Assembly (NCBI GenBank): GCA_938020565.1
Contig: CALIHP010000038.1
Span: forward strand, 1-48,940
Reading direction: 5' to 3'
DNA: 48,940 bases
Source: an uncultured Anaerolineaceae bacterium
GTDB taxonomy: Bacteria > Chloroflexota > Anaerolineae > Anaerolineales > Anaerolineaceae
This document shows, in pieces, positions 17,705-26,613 of the stretch. The notes under the pieces were generated by a model. It searched no databases, was not told the DNA's origin, and saw nothing but the letters and a program-made list of their open reading frames with translations. The first letter of the stretch is position 1. Each line of letters opens with the position of its first letter. A program made the position numbers and the translations under genes.

Positions 17705-18081
17705 TCCTTTACTGATGAACTTTGTTTCCTGATTTTCTTTCTTTATCGCTGTTTCTGTTGTTTTGAGCGTATTACGCCAGAATAAACTTTTTTTATACTG
17801 TTGTCCTGCATGCGACCGATGCGCGCCGTTGCTGCGTTTTTCCCTGCTGCTGCGCCGTGAACCGGTTCGTGCTCTCTGAACGGCCGGTTTTTTCGGTTAA
17901 TTTCCCTTCTTTGAATGCGTGCACCATCCTTATCAAACGCGGTTCTCCATGTGGAGCTGACGCCGGAGAACGCGGCTTATTAAATTATACGCGATCGGAG
18001 AGCAGTTTCCCGGCCCCGATTCTGACGCCCGCGGGAAATTTTACGGCGGCCGACTGGTATAATGATTTCAGGTATGGATGT
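17705..18081. other. Divergent intergenic region nitroreductase / serine hydrolase
   Basis: 377 bases without a convincing gene. A frame open from GTG 17857 into the serine hydrolase has no ribosome-binding site and would displace the membrane anchor from the N-terminus. An imperfect inverted repeat, GTTCTCC with GGAGAAC flanked by CGCG on each side (about 17938-17976), could form a leader hairpin. TATAAT at 18058-18063 is the likely -10 box of the downstream gene. Confidence 0.45.
18058..18063 (+). promoter_or_regulatory. -10 box of the serine hydrolase gene
   Basis: A perfect TATAAT sits 18 bases before the ATG at 18082, giving a very short leader. The -35 region is poor. Confidence 0.45.
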
Positions 18082-19563
18082 ATGAATCGTAGAAATTCAC
18101 TGTCGATTTTACGTTGGGTGGCGTTGGGACTGATCTTTATTTCGGTCCTGATTCTGGGCCGGCAGCTGATGCGCTACAGCCGGATGCGCGCGCTGCTCCC
18201 GCCGGGACTGACGATCGGCGGCGTTCCGGTCGGCGGATTGAACGGGACGGAAGCGGGCGAGCGGCTTGTCCGCGCGTATGGGATTCCGATTGAGTTAATC
18301 TACGGCGGATCGGTCATTCAGGTCCGTCCGTCTGCGGTCGGGTTCAGCCTGAATATCGAGACGATGCTGGCGGCGGCCGATTTACAGCGGATCACCCGCA
18401 ATTTCTGGCTGGGGTTCATGGATTACATGTGGAATAATCTTCCCGTTCCGCAGCCGGTTCCGTTGTCCGCATCGATTTCGCAGGAACGGCTCCGCGATTA
18501 TTTATCCAACGAAATCATTCCGCGTTACGATATTCCGGCGCGGGAACCGATCCCTGATCCGGAAACGAACCGTTTTACCGCGGGCGAGCCGGGGACGTCG
18601 CTCGATATCGATCGTTCGATCCGGCTTATCGAAGACGCGCTCCGTTCTCCGACGGAACGTTCGGTTATCCTTCCGTATAACCGGACCTCCCCGACGCAGG
18701 CGTCGGACCAGAACCTCCAGTATATCGTTCGGCAGATTATCGACGATCATGGCTTTGAAGGCGTTGCCGAGTTTTATATTCTCGACCTGGATACGCGGAA
18801 GGAAATTTCGTTCGCGGTTGCGGGCGGCGAATCGATTTCGCCGGATATATCGTTTACCGCCGCGTCGACGATTAAGATCCCGATTATGGTTTACCTGTTC
18901 CTGAATTATGATCAGCCGCTTCCGGCGGCGCTGAACGAGGACCTGAAGCAGATGATCGAAGTGTCGGAAAATGGACCGGCAGATTCGATCCTGCAATCGA
19001 TCGGTGGGGACCTGGCGCCGATCGCGTTTACCGACGATTTCCTGAAACAGGTGGGTCTGAAGAATACTTTTCTGGGCGGATATTTCTATATCGGCGCGCC
19101 GTTACTCGCGCAGTACGAGACGCCGGCGAACCAGCGCACCGATATCGATACGAATCCGGATCGTTATAATCAGACGACGCCGGCCGAGATTTCGATGATT
19201 ATCGATGATATTTATCAATGCGCGGTGTTCGACGGCGGGACGTTCCGTGCGGTCTTTGGAGAAGCGATTCAGCAGTCTGAATGCGTAAAAATGCTGGAGG
19301 AGTTGTCGACGAATAAAACGGCGGTCCTGCTCGAGGCCGGGATCCCGGAAACGACGCGCGTCGCGCATAAGCACGGTTGGATTCTCGAAACCGACGGACT
19401 GATCCATGGGATTTCCGACGCTGGGATCGTTTATTCGCCGCGATCGACGTACATTTTTACCATGTTTTATTGGAGCGAAGCGCAATTAGCTTTCGATCCG
19501 ACGAATATTCTGGCGGCGGATATTTCCGGCGCAGTGTATCAGTTTTTCAATGCGGCTGAGTAG
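18082..19563 (+). CDS. Membrane-anchored serine hydrolase (class A beta-lactamase fold)
   Basis: A 493-residue protein: one N-terminal membrane anchor (about 10-32), a region around 45-130 resembling the peptidoglycan-binding-like repeat found with VanW (LPPGLTIGGVPVGGLN), a linker, then a beta-lactamase-fold domain (about 215-490). Catalytic motifs: S262-T-I-K265 (SxxK), S295-E-N (SDN-like) and K430-H-G (KTG-like). The Glu166 equivalent is unclear, so it may be a DD-peptidase-like or non-lactamase hydrolase. ATG 18082 puts the anchor at the N-terminus, close after TATAAT. It ends 47 bases before the glycosyltransferase gene and may be cotranscribed with it. Confidence 0.82.
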   Translation: MNRRNSLSILRWVALGLIFISVLILGRQLMRYSRMRALLPPGLTIGGVPVGGLNGTEAGERLVRAYGIPIELIYGGSVIQVRPSAVGFSLNIETMLAAADLQRITRNFWLGFMDYMWNNLPVPQPVPLSASISQERLRDYLSNEIIPRYDIPAREPIPDPETNRFTAGEPGTSLDIDRSIRLIEDALRSPTERSVILPYNRTSPTQASDQNLQYIVRQIIDDHGFEGVAEFYILDLDTRKEISFAVAGGESISPDISFTAASTIKIPIMVYLFLNYDQPLPAALNEDLKQMIEVSENGPADSILQSIGGDLAPIAFTDDFLKQVGLKNTFLGGYFYIGAPLLAQYETPANQRTDIDTNPDRYNQTTPAEISMIIDDIYQCAVFDGGTFRAVFGEAIQQSECVKMLEELSTNKTAVLLEAGIPETTRVAHKHGWILETDGLIHGISDAGIVYSPRSTYIFTMFYWSEAQLAFDPTNILAADISGAVYQFFNAAE

Positions 19564-19610
19564 GGCGGTTTGACGCCGAACGAAGCTGCAGAAGGGAAGA
19601 AAAAACAGGT

Positions 19611-22600
19611 ATGAGAGAGAAGAATAGAGTCGAAGCCGATCGGATGGAACGGCGGCTCGATGGATTGGACTATCCGGTATTCCGGGCATTTCCGGCTTTT
19701 TCCTGGGAGAAGCTGCTGATCGCGCTGATTGTGATTGCCGCGGTGATCAGCCGCTTCGCGATCTTGGGCGATCGCGTCATGTCGCATGACGAAGTGAATC
19801 ATGTCGTCCCGGCGTACACGCTGTCAACCGGCGGGGGCTATGCTCATGATCCGGTAACGCACGGGCCGTTTCAGTTCCACATGTTAGCGCTGTCGTACTT
19901 CCTGCTGGGCGACAATGATTTTTCTGCCCGCGTTCCCGCGGCGCTGTTCTCCGTTGCGGCGGTTCTGGTCGTTTTATTCGGGTACCGTCGTTCCTTGGGA
20001 CGAGCCGGCGCGCTGATGGGCGGACTGATGATGACGATTTCGCCGCTGATCCTGTTTTACGGCCGTTACACGCGAAACGAAGCGTTCATTGAATTATTTA
20101 TGGTTCTGACGCTCTGGACGACGCTTCGCTACCTGGAAAAGCGGGACGAAAAATCGCTCCTGATCCTATCGGCGGTGACGGCGCTCCAGTTCGTTACGAA
20201 GGAAGTCTCGTATATTTATACGGCGCAGCTGTTGATTTTCTCCGGGATCCTGTTTCTTGCGGACGTTTGGAAACTGGGCTGGGATTCTGATGGGGAGAAG
20301 CTGCGGAAGATGGGGATGGTCGCGCTGGCGGCGTTTTTCGCGCTTCTTGGCGCGGCGCTTCCAAGGCTCCTGGTCAGAGAGGGCGAGCCGGCAACGGCGA
20401 TAAAACTGGCGTCGCTGGGGGTCGCTGCTTTCGGCGGATTGATCCTGCTTTTCGTGATCGTTTCGACGGTCCGGAAATTCAGCTGGAAACCGTTCCGCGA
20501 CATGCCGTCGTTCGACCTGATCGTCTTTGTTCTGGCGCTGATCCTGCCGCAGTTAACCGCGATGCCGGTTTCGATGGTGGGATGGAACCCGCTGGATTAT
20601 TCGACGAATGGCATGCTGAAGACCGGCGCGGTGATGGCGGGGCTGTTCGCGCTGTCGATTGCGGTCGGGGTCTGGTGGAACCGGCGCGTCTTTTTACGCA
20701 GCGCAGTGATCTTTTACCTGATCTATCTTGTCTTTTATACGACGATGTTCTCGAATGGGCAGGGTTTCTTTACCGGTATGGTCGGCTCGTTAGGCTACTG
20801 GCTTTCACAGCAGGAAGTCAAGCGCGGCGGGCAGCCGCTGTATTACTACGCGGCCGTGATTCTTCCGATTTACGAATTCGCGGCGCTGTTTGGGACGATT
20901 CTGGCGATCCGGTTAGGCCTGAAGCGCCGAAGCTTTTCCGGCCGGCCCGGGGCGGAGCGCGTTTCGGAAACGATCCACCCGGCAGGGATCCCGGCTCCTG
21001 TGGAAACGGTTCTCGACGACTCGCAGGAGAGCTTTTTCCAGTTCGTCGAAATTCCTGAGGAGGAGGCGCAGGCGGCGCCGGCTTTGGCGGAGGTCGAGAC
21101 GGTCGAGATCGATCCTTCCGTCTATAGCGCTCTCGAATCGGAGCTGGCTGATGCGATCGATCCGCTGGAGCCGGCTGGGATTCCGGCCCGTCCGGCGACG
21201 GTTCCCACGCTTGCGCTGTTCCTGTATTGGGGATTGACGGCGCTGATTGCGTATTCTGCCGCCGGGGAAAGGATGCCCTGGCTGGGGGTACATATTGCGT
21301 TGCCGCTGGTTCTGTCAGGCGCGTGGGGCTTCGGGTATCTTTTCGAAACGCTCGATTGGAAAAAACTGATGAGCGCGGAGGGGGGCGCTGCGGCGGCGCT
21401 GACGGTCGTCGCGCTGTACGCGCTCGGCGGCGTTCTTTCGCCGTTCGGAACCGGCCTGGCGCCGTTTGCGTCGACTGACCTGGCCGGGCTCAAGGCAACG
21501 GGGCTGTTCGCCTGTTCAGCGGCCGCGCTCGTAATCTCAGGGTTTTACCTGGTCCGGACGCTGCGCAGGATGGGCGGGAAGTCGGTTCCCGGGTTTTACG
21601 TGCTCTTCATCGGAATCGTGCTTCTCGTTCTTCAGGCCCGAACCGCGTTCCAGTCTTCGTTCGTCAACTATGATCAGGCGAATGAGTACCTGGTGTATGC
21701 GCATGCGAGCGCGGCGCCGAAGGTCGTCTTACGCGAAATCGAGGAAATCGCCGCGCGGACCGGCGCAGGGAAGGCGATTCGCGTCGCGTACGATAATGAC
21801 GCGCGCTATCCTTATTGGTGGTATTTCCGCGATTATACGCAGAAGCTCGACTTTAACGAAGCCGCGACGCGGACGCTTCGCGACTACGATATTATTATCG
21901 CCAACACGGCGAAGGATGCGAAGCTTCTCCCGATTGTCGGCGACGCTTATTACCGGTCTGAGTATATGCGGCTGTGGTGGCCGAATCAGGATTATTTCAG
22001 CGTAACGCCGGGCGGCGTCTGGAACGCGATCGTCAATCCGCAAATGCGCCGGGCGATTTTTGATATCTGGCTGAATCGGGATTTCGGACGGTACGCGAAG
22101 CTCGTCGGTTCCGGCTCGATGTCGCTGGAGACCTGGGAACCGTCGGCGAAAATGGTTGTTTATATGAAAAAGGACCTGCTGCGGCGGATGTGGAAGTATG
22201 GCGACGCGGCGGAGGTCGAGGAAAGCGGAACTGCGTCGTTCCCTGACGAGAAATTTACTGCGCTGAACCCGGTTTTTTCGTTCGGCGAGGCGGGAACCGA
22301 GGCTGGGAAGCTGAATCGGCCGCGGAATCTGGCGATCGCGCCGAACGGGGACGTGTACGTCATGGATACGGGGAACGAACGAGTCGACGTATTTGACGCC
22401 AAGGGCGTTTTCCGATTCAGCTTTGCGAACGAGGATCACGGCGGGTTTAATCAGGCCTGGGGAATCGCGATCGACGAAGACGGTTCGGTTTTCATCGCCG
22501 ATACCTGGAACCATCGCATGCTGAAATTCAGCGCGGCCGGCGACTATGAGTTAGAGTGGCTTGCGAACGATCCGACCGGCGCGACGATCAGTTTTTACGG

Positions 22601-23126
22601 ACCGCGTGGGGTCGCGATCGACGGTCGGGGCCGTATATATGTTACCGATACCGGAAATAAGCAGGTCATGATTTATAACCGCGAGGGAAAGTTCTTGTCG
22701 AAATTCGGGAGCGTCGGTCTTGGTCCGGGCGAGTTCGACGAACCGGTCGGGATTGCGACCTTTGAGGATCAATATCTGGCGGTCGCCGATACCTGGAACC
22801 AGCGGGTTCAGGTCTTCGATATCAGCGGCGAGACGGTCCTGCCGGCGCCCGTGTACTCGTTTGAGGTTTTTGCCTGGTATTCGCAGTCAATGGACAACAA
22901 GCCGTATCTTACCTTCACGTCGAAAGGAGACCTGCTTTTCAGCGATCCGGAGGCCGGGCTGGTCTGGGAGTACAGCGTCAGCGGGGAGCTCATCCGATCG
23001 TTTAACGGCGCCGGCGGCGGAATCGACATGCTGTCGATGCCGGTCGGGTTGACGACGGATCGGGAGGGGGCGGTCTGGCTTGTCGACGCGCTGGGAAACC
23101 GGGTGAATCGGTTTATTCTGCAGTAG
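19611..23126 (+). CDS. Agl23-like GT39-type membrane glycosyltransferase fused to NHL repeats
   Basis: An 1171-residue fusion. Residues 1-640 form a multi-spanning membrane region of the family annotated as flippase activity-associated protein Agl23 (TIGR03663). The acidic pair in MSHDEVNHV on the first external loop and the HGPF and YGRYTRNE motifs match dolichyl-phosphate-mannose transferases. An acidic cytoplasmic-like insert lies at about 445-530. After a soluble domain (about 690-860) come five to six NHL blades (about 890-1171), seen as repeats such as DTGNERVDVFD, DTWNHRMLKF, DTGNKQVMIY and DTWNQRVQVFD. It probably glycosylates or assembles surface polymers, with the propeller outside the membrane. 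Start ATG 19611 follows GAAGGGAAG. Confidence 0.82.
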   Translation: MREKNRVEADRMERRLDGLDYPVFRAFPAFSWEKLLIALIVIAAVISRFAILGDRVMSHDEVNHVVPAYTLSTGGGYAHDPVTHGPFQFHMLALSYFLLGDNDFSARVPAALFSVAAVLVVLFGYRRSLGRAGALMGGLMMTISPLILFYGRYTRNEAFIELFMVLTLWTTLRYLEKRDEKSLLILSAVTALQFVTKEVSYIYTAQLLIFSGILFLADVWKLGWDSDGEKLRKMGMVALAAFFALLGAALPRLLVREGEPATAIKLASLGVAAFGGLILLFVIVSTVRKFSWKPFRDMPSFDLIVFVLALILPQLTAMPVSMVGWNPLDYSTNGMLKTGAVMAGLFALSIAVGVWWNRRVFLRSAVIFYLIYLVFYTTMFSNGQGFFTGMVGSLGYWLSQQEVKRGGQPLYYYAAVILPIYEFAALFGTILAIRLGLKRRSFSGRPGAERVSETIHPAGIPAPVETVLDDSQESFFQFVEIPEEEAQAAPALAEVETVEIDPSVYSALESELADAIDPLEPAGIPARPATVPTLALFLYWGLTALIAYSAAGERMPWLGVHIALPLVLSGAWGFGYLFETLDWKKLMSAEGGAAAALTVVALYALGGVLSPFGTGLAPFASTDLAGLKATGLFACSAAALVISGFYLVRTLRRMGGKSVPGFYVLFIGIVLLVLQARTAFQSSFVNYDQANEYLVYAHASAAPKVVLREIEEIAARTGAGKAIRVAYDNDARYPYWWYFRDYTQKLDFNEAATRTLRDYDIIIANTAKDAKLLPIVGDAYYRSEYMRLWWPNQDYFSVTPGGVWNAIVNPQMRRAIFDIWLNRDFGRYAKLVGSGSMSLETWEPSAKMVVYMKKDLLRRMWKYGDAAEVEESGTASFPDEKFTALNPVFSFGEAGTEAGKLNRPRNLAIAPNGDVYVMDTGNERVDVFDAKGVFRFSFANEDHGGFNQAWGIAIDEDGSVFIADTWNHRMLKFSAAGDYELEWLANDPTGATISFYGPRGVAIDGRGRIYVTDTGNKQVMIYNREGKFLSKFGSVGLGPGEFDEPVGIATFEDQYLAVADTWNQRVQVFDISGETVLPAPVYSFEVFAWYSQSMDNKPYLTFTSKGDLLFSDPEAGLVWEYSVSGELIRSFNGAGGGIDMLSMPVGLTTDREGAVWLVDALGNRVNRFILQ

Positions 23127-23150
23127 AAAGCGGCGTCTGGGCTGTCAGTT

Positions 23151-23207
23151 AAAAAAATAGAGCGGGTCGCGTCCGCTCTATAAAAAGTTTAACGTAAACT
23201 TTTTATG
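23151..23207 (-). ncRNA. Candidate minimal small RNA (two hairpins)
   Basis: On the minus strand a near-consensus promoter (-10 ending at 23214) places a start near 23207. The transcript would fold at once into a perfect 12-bp stem with a 3-nt loop (23206-23195 with 23191-23180), then a 7-bp AGAGCGG/CCGCTCT stem (23179-23173 with 23165-23159) and seven T residues (23157-23151). That is a stand-alone unit of about 57 nt with no room for a reading frame. The second hairpin could instead only terminate the AlbA_2 gene, whose stop is about 210 bases upstream. Confidence 0.5.
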
Positions 23208-23213
23208 CACGTA

Positions 23214-23242
23214 ATTATAGGCGCTGAGCCGCAATTTGTCAC
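23214..23242 (-). promoter_or_regulatory. Strong minus-strand promoter in the 23.2-kb gap
   Basis: Read on the minus strand: GTGACA (23242-23237), 17-bp spacer, TATAAT (23219-23214). It matches the sigma-70 consensus at 11 of 12 hexamer positions. A GTCATA-N8-TATGAC inverted repeat (23246-23265) lies directly upstream of the -35 box and could be a regulator site. Confidence 0.65.
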
Positions 23243-23418
23243 GGTGTCATAGCCAAATGTATGACATTCGTCTTGCCCCTGCAGGTTTGGCAACTGAAAA
23301 GAGGAAAACTCCTCGGGAATGACCTGTATCTCAAAGTTAGACGAAAATCAACAAAGAAAGAGCAGTTCGTTACAGCGCGATAATTTCCTGGACAGGGGGA
23401 ATAGAGATACCGGAGGGG

Positions 23419-24696
23419 TCAGCCCGCGCGAGCTATCGTTCGGTATCGGACACTGCGGCGGACGCTGACCTTTTGAATCAGTTTTTTCTGGATCAGTCTG
23501 TTGATTGCGGCGGCCGTTTTCGCCCGGCCCCAGCCAAGGTATTTCGAAATATCATCCCGCGAAAGCTTGTCATGCCGGTCCAGCAGGTTGTAAAGCGATC
23601 GTTCTTCGGCGCCGATCCCGGTTCGGTCTTCGCGGATAACCGGGAGCACGACCGTTACCGAATCCGGCAGGATTTTGAACACCGGTTTGACGAGCGCCTC
23701 CTGATAGGCTTCGTTGATCTTGACGATTCCGCTTCCGAAGCTCTCGATCCAGCCAAGCCGGAATAAAATATTCCCTAAAATTGGATTGCGAAAAATAGAG
23801 ACATGTCCGTGTAAAAAATTGGATCGCGACAGGTTTTTCGGAAGTCCGCCGGGCGAAACGATCTCAATCCGATCTTCTATTTTCAGAATACGGGTATGAC
23901 TTTCGAAATCCCATCTTCGGTGAACCAGGCTGTTGACGAGCGCTTCCCGAAAAGCGGTGCCGGGAATCAGTTCAATATCTTCTCTTCGGAAATCGACGAT
24001 TCCTTCGAAAACGTAGTACCTTCGGAACCGCCGCATCATGCTTTCGAATTGCGCCAGAATCGATATTCTTTCGAAGATTTCGCGATCGAAAATTTCGCTG
24101 AAGGATTCTCCGATTCGCGCGGTATCGGTTCCTGGAAATGAATTCTCATCGGCGATCAGCTCCGCCGCCTTATTGAACCCCTCTTTCTCGCCGAAGAGCT
24201 GAAGCGTTTTTAAAATATCTTGAGTTAATTCGCTGATCTTCAGCTTATTTTTAAGCTCCTGCTCTAAGTGAGCGAAGGTCAGCGCCTTGGACGTGGCTGG
24301 AAGCGATTCGAAATTAATATGCTGCCCTTCCATGATTAAGTTTTTGAGTTCCGAACGATTGACTTCAACGGTTGCGCTGTCTGCTCTTTGATATGCTTTG
24401 TTTTTTACCATATACGGTTTAGCAGAACCTTCGCTGACGTTGAGTTCAATTGTTTTGACTTGTTGATGAATCTGGAGGCGGATCCTGGGTACCGGACGCA
24501 GGTTGTCGTTGATCATGTTTTCAATGCTCAGACAGTGCTGGATTAAATCGCCCGCCAGCCCGATCGTTTCGCCGTTATCGTTAATTCCGAAGATGATTTT
24601 CCCACCGCTGTAATTTGCGAACGCGCTGACGGTTTTCAGGAACGAGTTTGAGATCATTTCTTTATATTCAAGATCGCTTGATTCACGTTCGATCAT
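23419..24696 (-). CDS. AlbA_2 (Schlafen-like) ATP-binding transcriptional regulator
   Basis: About 425 residues. The N-terminal AlbA_2 domain has the family signature LEYKEM, SAFANYSGGKIIFGIND (residues 9-45) and PYMVKNKAYQR. The middle holds a HATPase_c_4-like domain: AFREALVNSLVHRRW and, later, FRLGWIESFGSGI. A winged-helix segment (about 370-415, LSRDDISKYLGWGRAKTAA) ends the protein. Such proteins are often called putative DNA-binding regulators, and many sit in accessory DNA. The start is ATG 24696 because AGGAGG stands directly before it; a longer open frame reaches 24828 but runs into a pseudogene. A truncated relative lies 300 bases upstream on the same strand. Confidence 0.85.
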   Translation of the reverse strand: MIERESSDLEYKEMISNSFLKTVSAFANYSGGKIIFGINDNGETIGLAGDLIQHCLSIENMINDNLRPVPRIRLQIHQQVKTIELNVSEGSAKPYMVKNKAYQRADSATVEVNRSELKNLIMEGQHINFESLPATSKALTFAHLEQELKNKLKISELTQDILKTLQLFGEKEGFNKAAELIADENSFPGTDTARIGESFSEIFDREIFERISILAQFESMMRRFRRYYVFEGIVDFRREDIELIPGTAFREALVNSLVHRRWDFESHTRILKIEDRIEIVSPGGLPKNLSRSNFLHGHVSIFRNPILGNILFRLGWIESFGSGIVKINEAYQEALVKPVFKILPDSVTVVLPVIREDRTGIGAEERSLYNLLDRHDKLSRDDISKYLGWGRAKTAAAINRLIQKKLIQKVSVRRSVRYRTIARAG

Positions 24697-24738
24697 AGCG
24701 CCTCCTTCTGACAATGTAGATTTTAATCGAATTATTTT

Positions 24739-24912
24739 GAAATCGGGATCAGCGCGTTCCCGATGGCGGGACGGATCGCGGCGCAGATGGCGCTTGAAGA
24801 AGACGATGGGAACTTTATCCTGATGCACGCGATGGGGGCGAACACAGCGGGCCAGCTGGGTTCGGTCGTCGCCGGCGGCGTCCTCCTGGCGCTCGTGCAG
24901 AGTATTCTGTAA
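24739..24912 (+). pseudogene. 3' remnant of a sodium-translocating decarboxylase beta subunit (OadB/GcdB)
   Basis: The last 58 codons of an OadB-type gene are intact up to the stop: EIGISAFPMAGR, then EEDDGNFILMHAMGANTAG and a hydrophobic end VVAGGVLLAL. This is the highly conserved C-terminus of the membrane beta subunit of oxaloacetate/glutaconyl/methylmalonyl-CoA decarboxylases. Everything upstream is missing; the AlbA_2 gene starts 43 bases before on the opposite strand. Its original terminator still follows. It is a deletion or insertion scar, not a functional gene. Confidence 0.85.
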
Positions 24913-24937
24913 AGAATCTTTTTTCTTCGATAAGAAA

Positions 24938-24971
24938 AACGCCTCCCGCGTCTCGAGAGGCGTTCGTTTTT
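24938..24971 (+). terminator. Terminator after the OadB remnant
   Basis: AACGCCTC (24938-24945) pairs perfectly with GAGGCGTT (24957-24964), followed by CGTTTTTAT. It lies 25 bases after the OadB stop and would have ended that transcript. It may also act on the truncated gene from the other side. Confidence 0.8.
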
Positions 24972-24987
24972 ATCGTTTAGCGAAGTT

Positions 24988-25317
24988 TCAGACCGTCAAC
25001 CCGCAGAAATACGTCATCGATTGGTTGACCCTGTAAGGCTTTGACGTTCCTTCTTCGATTATCAATTCGATCGTTTTTGTATCTTCATTTATCGAAATAT
25101 GATGCGGAGGCAGAGGACAGATATAGTCAACGATCATTTTATCAACGGTTTCGCTCAGCCGGCTCAAGTCTCCGGATAATCCGACGATCTCTCCCTTGCT
25201 GCTCGTGCCGAAAACGATTTTCCCGCCGTTGTAATTCGCGAAGGCGCAGGCATTTTTCAAAAATGCAGTTGAAATCGTCTCTTTATATTCGATATCGTCA
25301 TATATATTCGTTTCCAT
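24988..25317 (-). pseudogene. Truncated AlbA_2-domain gene
   Basis: A 109-residue product matching only the N-terminal AlbA_2 domain of the 425-residue protein encoded nearby: IEYKETISTAFLKNACAFAN, GGKIVFG, and TIELIIEEGTSKPYRV. After PYRV the homology stops and about 11 unrelated residues lead to a stop. The HATPase-like and winged-helix parts are absent. GGAGGATT before the ATG is intact, so a short protein could still be made. Divergence from the neighbour shows it is a paralogue and not a fresh duplication. Confidence 0.75.
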
Positions 25318-25392
25318 AATCCTCCATTTTGCTAAGTATACCTTGAATTATCACGGAGCAAATTGGCGAAACAAGCTGAAAATATGGTTTAC

Positions 25393-25422
25393 TTGCCAAA
25401 TTATTCGGCTATGGACTAAAAT
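25393..25422 (+). promoter_or_regulatory. Promoter of the MBL-fold hydrolase gene
   Basis: TTGCCA (25393-25398), an 18-bp spacer and TAAAAT (25417-25422) lie 38 bases before the ATG at 25461. Confidence 0.6.
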
Positions 25423-25460
25423 TCAAATCAGGGAATTAGGAAACGGATAGAAGGCAAGAT

Positions 25461-26402
25461 ATGATGTTGGAACGGATCAGCGAGCATATTTGGATCATGC
25501 CGAAGGATGACGAGACCGATCGTCCGGTATTAGGTTATGTCGCCGGTACGAAGACCGCGTTGTTGATCGACGCAGGCAATTCTCCGGACCATATTTCCTA
25601 TTTCTACGGAGCGGTCCGATCGATGGGCATGCCGGATCCGTCGTTTATCGCGCTGACGCATTGGCATTGGGACCACGTTTTCGGGCTTTCCGGCTCGCCG
25701 GCGAAATCGATCGCCAGCGTCGCGACGAACGAACGGTTGGTTCTGATGCATCGTTGGGACTGGACTGACAGCGCGCTGAGCAGCCGGATCGCCGCGGGGC
25801 TGGAGATTCAATGGTCCGCGGATATGATTCGGAGAGCAATGCCTATCCGGCAGAGTTTTAAAATCAAGTCGGCTGATATTACCTTCGAGGATCATTGCGG
25901 GCTGCGGATCGATAATATTGAATGCCAGATGCTGCATGTCGGCGGGCCGCACAGCGACGATTCGACCGTCGTTTATATTCCGTCTGAAGACGTGCTGTTT
26001 TTGGGCGATTGCTACGCTGAGGATATTTACATGCATAACAGTATCCGGCTGCGCGAGCTGTCGCCGCTTCTCCGTCGGCTCGAAAAAATTGACGCGAAAT
26101 GGTTTATCCCATCGCATGGCGAGCCGATGGAAAAAGGCGTTTTTCTTGAGGAAATGGGGAAGGTCGAAAAAATCGGTAAGCTGGTTGGGAAGATTACCAA
26201 CGATGGCGCGCTGGCTGCGGCGTTGGAAAAAGGGTTGGGGCGCCCCGCTACCGAAGATGAACTGACGACGGGTAAGTTTTTCGTTGCCGGGAACCGCTTG
26301 AAGCCGGGCGAGAAGAAGCGTTTTATCGACGAGAAAAAAGCGAATATGCATCGCGGTATCGATTCCCGGATCGACGATATTTTATCCGAAGGCTTCATGT
26401 AG
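25461..26402 (+). CDS. MBL-fold metallo-hydrolase
   Basis: A 313-residue metallo-beta-lactamase-fold protein. The metal motif HWHWDH is at residues 67-72, followed later by H in VGGPHSDDST and D in LFLGDCYAED; the last His is in FIPSHGEPM. The substrate is unknown; the sequence is not one of the well-known glyoxalase II or tRNase Z types. A C-terminal helical region (about 230-313) extends beyond the fold. It is a single gene with its own promoter, between the AlbA_2 remnants and the J-domain gene. Confidence 0.85.
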   Translation: MMLERISEHIWIMPKDDETDRPVLGYVAGTKTALLIDAGNSPDHISYFYGAVRSMGMPDPSFIALTHWHWDHVFGLSGSPAKSIASVATNERLVLMHRWDWTDSALSSRIAAGLEIQWSADMIRRAMPIRQSFKIKSADITFEDHCGLRIDNIECQMLHVGGPHSDDSTVVYIPSEDVLFLGDCYAEDIYMHNSIRLRELSPLLRRLEKIDAKWFIPSHGEPMEKGVFLEEMGKVEKIGKLVGKITNDGALAAALEKGLGRPATEDELTTGKFFVAGNRLKPGEKKRFIDEKKANMHRGIDSRIDDILSEGFM

Positions 26403-26613
26403 CTGTTTCGGGTCAGGAATTCGGGAAGCGGTCCTGAGGCGATGCGGCGCGTCATGTAAAATAGAGGCGGAGTTCCCCGCCGAAAAGGCGGACGGCGGCT
26501 TAACGAAATTCATATAAAACCCCTGTAGAATGAGGATAGGCGCTGCGTTTGATCGGGTCCGGGCTGACCCGAAGCAAAGCCGAATTCAGCGGAACGGCGG
26601 GGGGAAGTTTAAG

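Noticed and set aside
17857..18081. 75-codon N-terminal extension of the serine hydrolase
   Set aside because: No ribosome-binding site, crosses a TATAAT box, and would put the membrane anchor at an internal position.
23159..23206. Plus-strand terminator for the GT39-NHL gene
   Set aside because: Read on the plus strand the hairpins are not followed by T-runs; the T-run is on the minus strand.
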